Shown piece after piece: positions 58,626 through 64,000 of a DNA stretch of 64,000 nt; positions within the stretch are counted from its first letter, which is position 1; the number at the start of each line of letters is the position of its first letter. The notes below the pieces were generated by a model. That model saw nothing but the letters and a program-made list of their open reading frames with translations, did no database searches and was not told where the DNA came from. This stretch comes from Siniperca chuatsi (Eukaryota > Chordata > Actinopteri > Centrarchiformes > Sinipercidae). The stretch lies in NCBI RefSeq assembly GCF_020085105.1, contig NC_058044.1, positions 23,557,206 to 23,621,205 on the forward strand, in the 5' to 3' direction. The position numbers were made by a program, and so were the translations under genes.

Positions 58626-60263
58626 TGTATATGAATTATATTACTAGATTTCAGTACCAAGGTACAATTACATTCATGATATTGCATAGGCATACTAACC
58701 TAAAAACGAATTAGGAATCACGACAAAGTTTCAGGCAGCTCTGTCTGCCAGTGACATTTCAGCCGTCTACCTCTGTCTGAAATCAAGGACCCGTTGTTTA
58801 AAAACTACTAGTGGTAAACCTGACCTGTTATCATTGTATATTGTGCAGTATGACAGTGGGACGCTTGACAGGTGTAGCAACAGTAACTAAGGGGGCCAGG
58901 CTTTGCAAACAGTCAATTGTCATTTCTCTCTGATATTGTGAGTTATAAGAAAGAAGGATAATACACACTGATGAATGTTAGCTGGAAATAGGCTAATTGC
59001 TAATTGCTTTCCTTGGAGCAGATGATGAGTGAGCTTGCAATTTTACAAGCTGTGTTGTGGTTCAACAGGTGAAGTGATGTTTGAAGACTCAGGAGCAGCT
59101 GTATGGGGAACCACTTTCACTGCTCATCCTTTGAATGGCATAATAGAAGAAAAGGTTATAGGTCTTCAGGTGATTATACATTTCATTCATCCACTGAATA
59201 TTACATTTGGGTGGTCATTAGCCTGATTCTTCCCTAAATTAATTATTAGAAGTTCAGTTCTTTTTACTCAAAAAATAGGTTTTGTATGTGGTGTCTGAGC
59301 CTCTGCCTGACCGCAGCACAAACACTGTGCTGAGGTGTTCAGATGTCATGACTCACATATCCACACCACACATCTTTACAGCGGTACCCAATTAAAGCTC
59401 TGTGAGTAAAGAAACTACTCTCACATTTTCTTTTTTTTTAGAAAAATGCACATGGGATCTCGGCTGCGACATTGTGTGATCATCACGTTTACTGCATAAA
59501 GAGGTTTGAGAGTTAGCACTTTTATCACTACTTCTAGGTGACAGCGTGGGAAGGGTGTTATTAATTCATTTATCGTTGCACATGAGAAGCAGTGTCATTT
59601 TATTTAATTTGTTACAAATGGGCACACAGGGGGAAAGAACTGCTTGTAGGTGGGGATCATGTGAGGTCTGTTGGGAATGTATAGGCTGAGTGGTCTGTTG
59701 TTGTTGCTGCACAAATGATTCCCAGTATGAACTCAAAAGCAGTGCCCATGAAAACGCATCTACAGTACTGCAGGCATGAGGAACTACAAAGAGATAGATG
59801 TGTAAGGTGTCTTTGTTATTAACATCAAGCGATTAACCTGTATCATGGTAACAATCATCACAATGCAACGTTGTAACTTTTATTTCTCACACAATATATC
59901 AACTAGTTTGCTGAATGGGGTTGCATGCTGGTTGTCATGTCTTGGTGCTACCCTGCTTCACTTTGGGAGATGAGATGTGAGCAGACAACACCCTGCCTCA
60001 CGTCCATTCTCCTATAATGACCAGTGCCTTATCCAGAGGCCTCTTCAGCTTCACAAAATCAAGAAGGAGCTGACAGTCATCATGGACATGAAAGCTAAAT
60101 AACTTGTGTGGACTCATAGTTGATGGGCAGGAAGGGTCCACAGAGTGACGGGCCTGAGAGGTCATTAGGATGGTGCAGGATGGGAAGGTATATGCCAGCT
60201 GGAAACCTCCGGCTTTAATCTTTAGGATGTAGGCTGTGGACTTCTGGCAATCACGACTCCAAC

Positions 60264-60301
<38 letters not shown>

Positions 60302-60490
60302 AAGATTTTTTTGAGTGGGTGAGAGAAAGAGTTGCTAACTGATAGATTTGTGAATATAGGTTATGTAATAGTCATACAATAATCAAATCAAGTTCCTGAC
60401 TCAACATCCTCCCACCTTCTCCTTCACAGTTGTGTGAATGCACACACACACTTACACACACACACACAATCACACACACACACATACACG

Positions 60491-60586
<96 letters not shown>

Positions 60587-60799
60587 TGCAGCAAAGAATT
60601 TCTTTTGGGTATCCCACACACGCGCACTACGCAGCTTCTTGTATTAATAAACAAGCCATTATGCTATTAAAAAATATTTTATTTTGAAAACATCATCTCC
60701 AGTCCATGTAATTACACAACGATAATGCATTAGGCTATGTTTAAATGATTATCATTGATTTATTCGTTGTTTTATTCGCGCTGCAACACTACGTCTCAC
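56221..60799. other. Intergenic between GIMAP cluster and RASD-like gene
   Basis: No gene recognised. Dispersed-repeat phrases occur at 56716-56745 (CAAGTCAAGTTTATTTGTAT) and 57505-57600 (AATTAGCTTCATTGGCATG...GCCAAAGCAAAGTA). Short tandem arrays include (GT)n at 57195-57213, (TATG)n at 58588-58631 and (CA)n at 60266-60299 and 60441-60484. Confidence 0.4.
60490..60587. repeat. (GATA)n microsatellite
   Basis: About 24 uninterrupted tetranucleotide units between a (CA)n tract and the 3' end of the RASD-like gene. Confidence 0.97.
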
Positions 60800-60805
60800 T
60801 TTATT
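60759..60805 (-). terminator. Polyadenylation signals, RASD-like gene
   Basis: Three TTTATT words (AATAAA on the gene strand) at 60759-60764, 60771-60776 and 60800-60805 lie within 55 bp after the stop codon; one follows it by 6 bp. Confidence 0.5.
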
Positions 60806-60811
60806 TGTCTC

Positions 60812-62178
60812 TCACTGAATCTGACATTTTTCCAGCGCTTTGCCGGACTTTCTTGCCGTATGTGGCCCAGTGACTTGTCGGAGATCCGTGCTAAAACTCG
60901 GCCGACGGGCCAGTGGGTACAGGGCGCCGCAGGGATCGTCGCGCCGCGGGGTCTGGCCCTCCCTCCCCGGCACACGGCCTGTCCGCATTGCCTGGTACGA
61001 ACGGAGGGAGACTTTGCGGTGCTGAGACGGGCCAGTTTCAGTCGGAAGCCCGCCTCGCTTTGCCAAAGTCTCGAAGACTTTCTCTAGATTTGTGCTGTCC
61101 TTTGCAGACGTTTCAAAATAGCCACAGTCATCACCGAGGGCTTGGAGCACCTCTGCCTTAGATATTCCTCTCTCAGACTCCAGGAGATCCACCTTGTTGG
61201 CGCAGACCACCAGGGGAACCCGCGGCTGTGCGCACCGCTCTGGCACAGAGGATTTGGTGAGCTTGGATTTAGCAGCCAGAATCTCCGTTCGCAGGGCGCA
61301 CACCTCTTCGAAAGAGCTTCGGTCATCTAGACTGAATACTAGAAGAAAAATGTCGCCTGGAAAATGGAAAATAAATAAATCATTTCCCCAATAGTTTATT
61401 TTTTTAATCCATGCATTATTTAAGATAGATAATTAAACATTTACGCATGCACCTGTCATCTGCACTTATTCTTCTGTTATGGACAAATAAAAACAACAAC
61501 TGACAAGCACTTGTAAGTTTGTGCAGGACAGAGATTACGACTGAACCAATACGCACCGGTGAGGATAGACAGCCGCCGCTTGGCTGGGAAATCCCTCTCC
61601 CTGGAGGCGTCCAGGATGTCAATTTGGTAGGTCTCTCCGCGGATATGAAACAGTTTCCTGAGGAAATCCTCGGAGGTGGGATTGTACTCTTCCACAAATC
61701 CGTCTCGAAGGTATCTTCTTAGGATGGAGGTCTTGCCGACCCGTGGTGCACCAAGAACCACGAGGCGCTTACAGTTCTGCGGCTTGGTGGAGTAAAGGGA
61801 TTCTTGTCGGTGCTCTTGGCCAATCTTGGGATGCCGGGTTTGACCGTGGAGAACCAGAGCTGCCAGCTGATCCAGTGGTGATCTCTTGCAGGGATGGCTG
61901 CTGTTGGCAGTAGACAGTTGCCTTGCGGCTGTCCCTGATCGCGTCTTCTTCTCCTGTTTCCACTGAGACGTGGCCACTTTAAGTATCCCCAAGCCTGCTT
62001 TAATTCCCGATGAACTCAGGTGCTGCGACGCGTTTTTGTAAGCAAGTAAGACTTTGGAGGACCCGGCGCACTGCCCGTCCATATTACCATGAAACTGGGG
62101 ACCATCTACGGTGGAGCAGCTGAGCTGGTGCGGAGCAGGGATGGAGGTGGTCTGTGCGCCGGTGGAGACGCTGCCCAT
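60812..62178 (-). CDS. RASD (Dexras/Rhes)-family Ras-like GTPase
   Basis: Coding exons 61557-62178 and 60812-61356, with a 200-bp GT-AG intron splitting the Gly codon of SILTG-DIF, give 388 aa. RASD1 and RASD2 are prenylated Ras-like proteins that modulate G-protein and adenylyl cyclase signalling. Motifs: G1 GAPRVGKT (143-150), Thr168 in YNPTSEDF, DILDAS (187-192) at G3, ANKVD at G4 (NKVD 261-264), ETSAK (289-293), and a C-terminal CaaX box CQIQ (385-388). RASD-type hallmarks are RRLSILTGDIFLLVFSLD and, near the end, YPLARRPSFSTDL. Two oddities: about 136 residues precede the GTPase domain, against roughly 24 in RASD1, and the G3 glycine is Arg193. The start at 62178 is the first in-frame ATG, after a TATA box. 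It may be a fish-specific paralogue; exact orthology is unknown. Confidence 0.9.
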
Positions 62179-62248
62179 TTCTATCGTTGTAAGACTGTTA
62201 TAGCCCGGGGTTCCCCGCAACAAACTGGACAGAATCTGTGATCTGACG

Positions 62249-62255
62249 TTTTATA
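62249..62255 (-). promoter_or_regulatory. TATA box of RASD-like gene
   Basis: TATAAAA on the gene strand, 71 bp upstream of the start codon, predicts a short 5' leader of about 40 nt. A CCAAT motif (62338-62342) lies 83 bp further upstream. Confidence 0.55.
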
Positions 62256-62337
62256 GGCCTGCTCTAGCTTGTCTTTGGATGATGTCAGTTATCTTTATAG
62301 GCTATCCTCAACCCCGTGGTTCATCCGCGTCATGCTG

Positions 62338-62342
62338 ATTGG
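62338..62342 (-). promoter_or_regulatory. CCAAT box of RASD-like gene
   Basis: ATTGG on the plus strand, at the usual distance upstream of a TATA-driven promoter. Confidence 0.35.
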
Positions 62343-62472
62343 CAGAAGGGGTTGTTTTTGAGGAAACTTAATGTAGGCTAGGCCTTGGATTACTTATTTA
62401 CCCATGGCATGTTTCTGAAGCCCCTTGATAACCTGAAGTGTGCGTCCAATATGATTCTATAGACTACGCAAT

Positions 62473-62490
62473 ATATTATTATTATTATTA

Positions 62491-62535
<45 letters not shown>

Positions 62536-62548
62536 GCATTATTATTAG
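62473..62548. repeat. (ATT)n microsatellite
   Basis: Trinucleotide ATT array with two interruptions (TTG and AGC). Confidence 0.95.
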
Positions 62549-62579
62549 AAATTATAGCCTATTGCCGTGGACCTACATC

Positions 62580-62820
62580 TAAGTCAAGTCAAGTCAATTT
62601 TATTTATATAGCCATCACAAATCACAAATTTGCCTCAGGGGGGCTTTACAATCTGTACCTCATAGGACACCCTCTGTCCTTAGACCTTCGATTCGGATAA
62701 GGAAAAACGAATCCCCAAAACAGACCTTTTAACGGGGAAAAATTAAAGAAAGCTCAGGAAGAGCAACAGAGGAGGGATCCCTCTCTCAGGACGGACAGAC
62801 ATGCAATTGATGACGTGTGT
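62580..62820. repeat. Dispersed fish repeat
   Basis: Starts AAGTCAAGTCAATTTTATTT and includes GCCTCAGGGGGGCTTTACAATC and GGAGGGATCCCTCTCTCAGGACGG, phrases of a very common fish repeat family. Noncoding. Confidence 0.7.
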
Positions 62821-63240
62821 AGGTCTACAGAATACCAACATAATAAAATTACAGTATAAATTTATTGTAGGCCTACATTTGTTTTGTTTTTATTCCCAAT
62901 ATTCTCACTTTTGCAAAAAAAAAAGGAAGGAAGATGTCTGCTTGATTTTGTTCTGTCTCAGGTTATCGAAGACCTAAAACCCATATACTGATATGTCAAA
63001 TATCTTTTTAATTATCTCTTGAATATAGTCTAATTAAAAACATAGATAAGCTATATTATTTTTCTCTTTTGCCAGGCTCCTGTTCCCTTTCTTCTCCTTT
63101 CTTCATACAGTAGACTATAAGCTTATATCTTGTGCCAGATTTATTATTATTCTTTTATTTTGTCTTCTTGTTGTTACCTTTCTTGTTCTGTAAATTGTTT
63201 CGGCATTTTTATCGCTTAACAAGAAAGAAAGAGTCTTTCG
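62821..63240. other. Intergenic, no gene seen
   Basis: AT-rich DNA without recognisable features, leading into the CpG-richer segment at 63240-63450. Confidence 0.4.
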
Positions 63241-63264
63241 TAGCTCCATGGTATTGAGGCGTCC

Positions 63265-63278
63265 GTTGTCATGGTTAC
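63265..63278 (-). promoter_or_regulatory. X-box-like (RFX) motif
   Basis: On the minus strand GTAACC-AT-GACAAC differs by one base from the RFX consensus GTNRCC-N(0-3)-RGYAAC. It lies 114 bp upstream of a possible start codon at 63392. Confidence 0.35.
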
Positions 63279-63391
63279 GGTTAGAAAACATAGGCTACTT
63301 GAAGCTGAAGAGAAGCGCTAGCTTGGTTAGCACTGCTAACTGACGCTACATTAGTTGTCCGAGACTATTGCTTTAACGGTAGTTAGACCAA

Positions 63392-63437
63392 ATGAGCCGC
63401 GGGGAGTCACCGGAGAATGAGTTAAGACCTCATCCAG
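63392..63437 (+). CDS. Possible first coding exon of a gene leaving the window
   Basis: After a CpG-richer 5' flank, ATGAGCCGCGG opens a frame encoding MSRGESPENELRPHP. It meets a potential splice donor (CCAG/GTCAGC) at 63437-63438. The open frame continues to 63649 but soon runs into transposon-derived sequence, which argues for splicing at or near 63437. No family is recognised in 15 residues. No second exon is visible before the window ends. It could equally be noncoding. Confidence 0.3.
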
Positions 63438-63614
63438 GTCAGCCACAACCTTCTGTGTCTCTCCTTCACCTCTGTCTGCCTCTTCGCCTCCTCTCTAACT
63501 GTAGGCTAACGTTAAGTGTTTTCGCACTGTCGCCTCTCCACCTGTGTCAGGAGCCACTGAGGACAGTGGATAGCCTGCTTTACCCCGGCTTTGTCTTACC
63601 TCTTTTTACACGGT

Positions 63615-63945
63615 GGGAGTGGAAGAAGTACTCAGATGTTTTACTTTAATTAGTAAAAGTAGCAATACCACAGTATAAAAATACTCTGTTACAAGTAAAA
63701 GTCCTGCGTTCAAAAATGCAGCTTGCTCATGTAGTCTGCTCAAGTAAAAGTAATAGGCTATTAGTACAGTATTAGCATCAAAATGTAGGCTACTTACAGT
63801 ATATAAAGTAAAAGTACTCGTTATGCAGAATGGCCCATGTCAGATCAAAATATATTGTTGGATAATAGTTACTGATGTACTAATGTGTACATCACTTTAC
63901 TGCTGCAGCTAATAGAGGTGCGGCTACTTTTAACCACTTCATATA
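63615..63945. repeat. hAT-derived dispersed repeat
   Basis: GTGGAAGAAGTACTCAGATG, AGTAGCAATACCACAG, ACAAGTAAAAGTCCTGC, AAAGTACTCGTTATGCAGAATGGCCC and CTTTACTGCTGCAGCT form the consensus order of a hAT-like repeat that is abundant in percomorph fish. The right end is lost. Confidence 0.75.
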
Positions 63946-63954
63946 CTGCTGGGT

Positions 63955-64000
63955 AGCTTGTGAATTTCCCCCTGGAGATCAATAAAGTCTTATCTGATCT
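63955..64000 (+). repeat. LINE-like 3' tail at window edge
   Basis: TGTGAATTTCCCCCTGGAGATCAATAAAG is the same type of terminus as at 12500-12530. It is fused to the hAT-derived repeat and cut by the window end. Confidence 0.6.

Noticed and set aside
63438..63649. Continuation of the MSRGES frame as a single-exon protein
   Set aside because: The last part is encoded by a common hAT-derived repeat, and a splice donor precedes the low-complexity Leu/Pro stretch.

Overview
The window looks like nuclear DNA of a spiny-rayed (percomorph-type) teleost fish. The evidence is spliced genes with canonical GT-AG introns, vertebrate gene families (SLC25 carrier, claudin, GIMAP GTPases, RASD-type small GTPase), long AT-rich intergenic stretches, abundant CA/CT/GATA microsatellites, and dispersed elements typical of fish (L2 and L1 LINEs, hAT and TTAA-flanked MITEs, a solo LTR). 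There is no operon structure, CRISPR array or recognisable tRNA/rRNA gene.

Layout. 1-24 kb is gene-poor and filled with transposable-element remains: a solo LTR (1360-1792, 5-bp target duplication), a hAT-type MITE (2743-3427, 8-bp duplication), a fold-back TTAA-flanked MITE (4221-4682), a 5'-truncated L1, a ZMYM1-like hAT fragment, and an internally deleted L2 LINE on the minus strand (8936-11850). 24.0-39.2 kb holds an 11-exon mitochondrial dicarboxylate carrier gene, slc25a10, on the minus strand. All coding exons can be reconstructed (861 nt, 286 aa). Its roughly 9.4-kb first intron carries a nested pair of DNA transposons and another hAT MITE. 44.4-45.0 kb is a single-exon claudin (minus). 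47.4-55.9 kb is a cluster of three GIMAP/AIG1 immune GTPase genes, one on plus and two on minus. 60.8-62.2 kb is a two-exon Ras-like gene of the RASD (Dexras/Rhes) family with an unusually long N-terminus. A CpG-rich segment with an X-box-like site and a possible first exon lies near 63.3-63.4 kb.

Gene relations. The carrier, claudin and Ras-like genes are functionally unrelated neighbours. The GIMAP cluster is the coherent unit: the three genes share the AIG1 GTPase domain and a phase-1 intron just upstream of the P-loop. They differ in N-terminal exon (short MGLSSTE, minimal MAE, or a signal-peptide-like exon) and in C-terminus (short hydrophobic tail; charged coiled coil plus two membrane segments; hydrophobic tail). 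IRF/ISRE-like AAGTGAAAC elements lie upstream of two of them and a STAT-type palindrome upstream of the third. This fits inducible immune genes but is unproven.

The most unusual points are the GIMAP gene with a signal-peptide first exon and a TATA box just inside its first intron; an ISRE-bearing tandem duplication beside a LINE-derived fragment upstream of the plus-strand GIMAP; the RASD-like GTPase lacking the G3 glycine; and a 300-bp polypyrimidine minisatellite abutting a splice acceptor in slc25a10.
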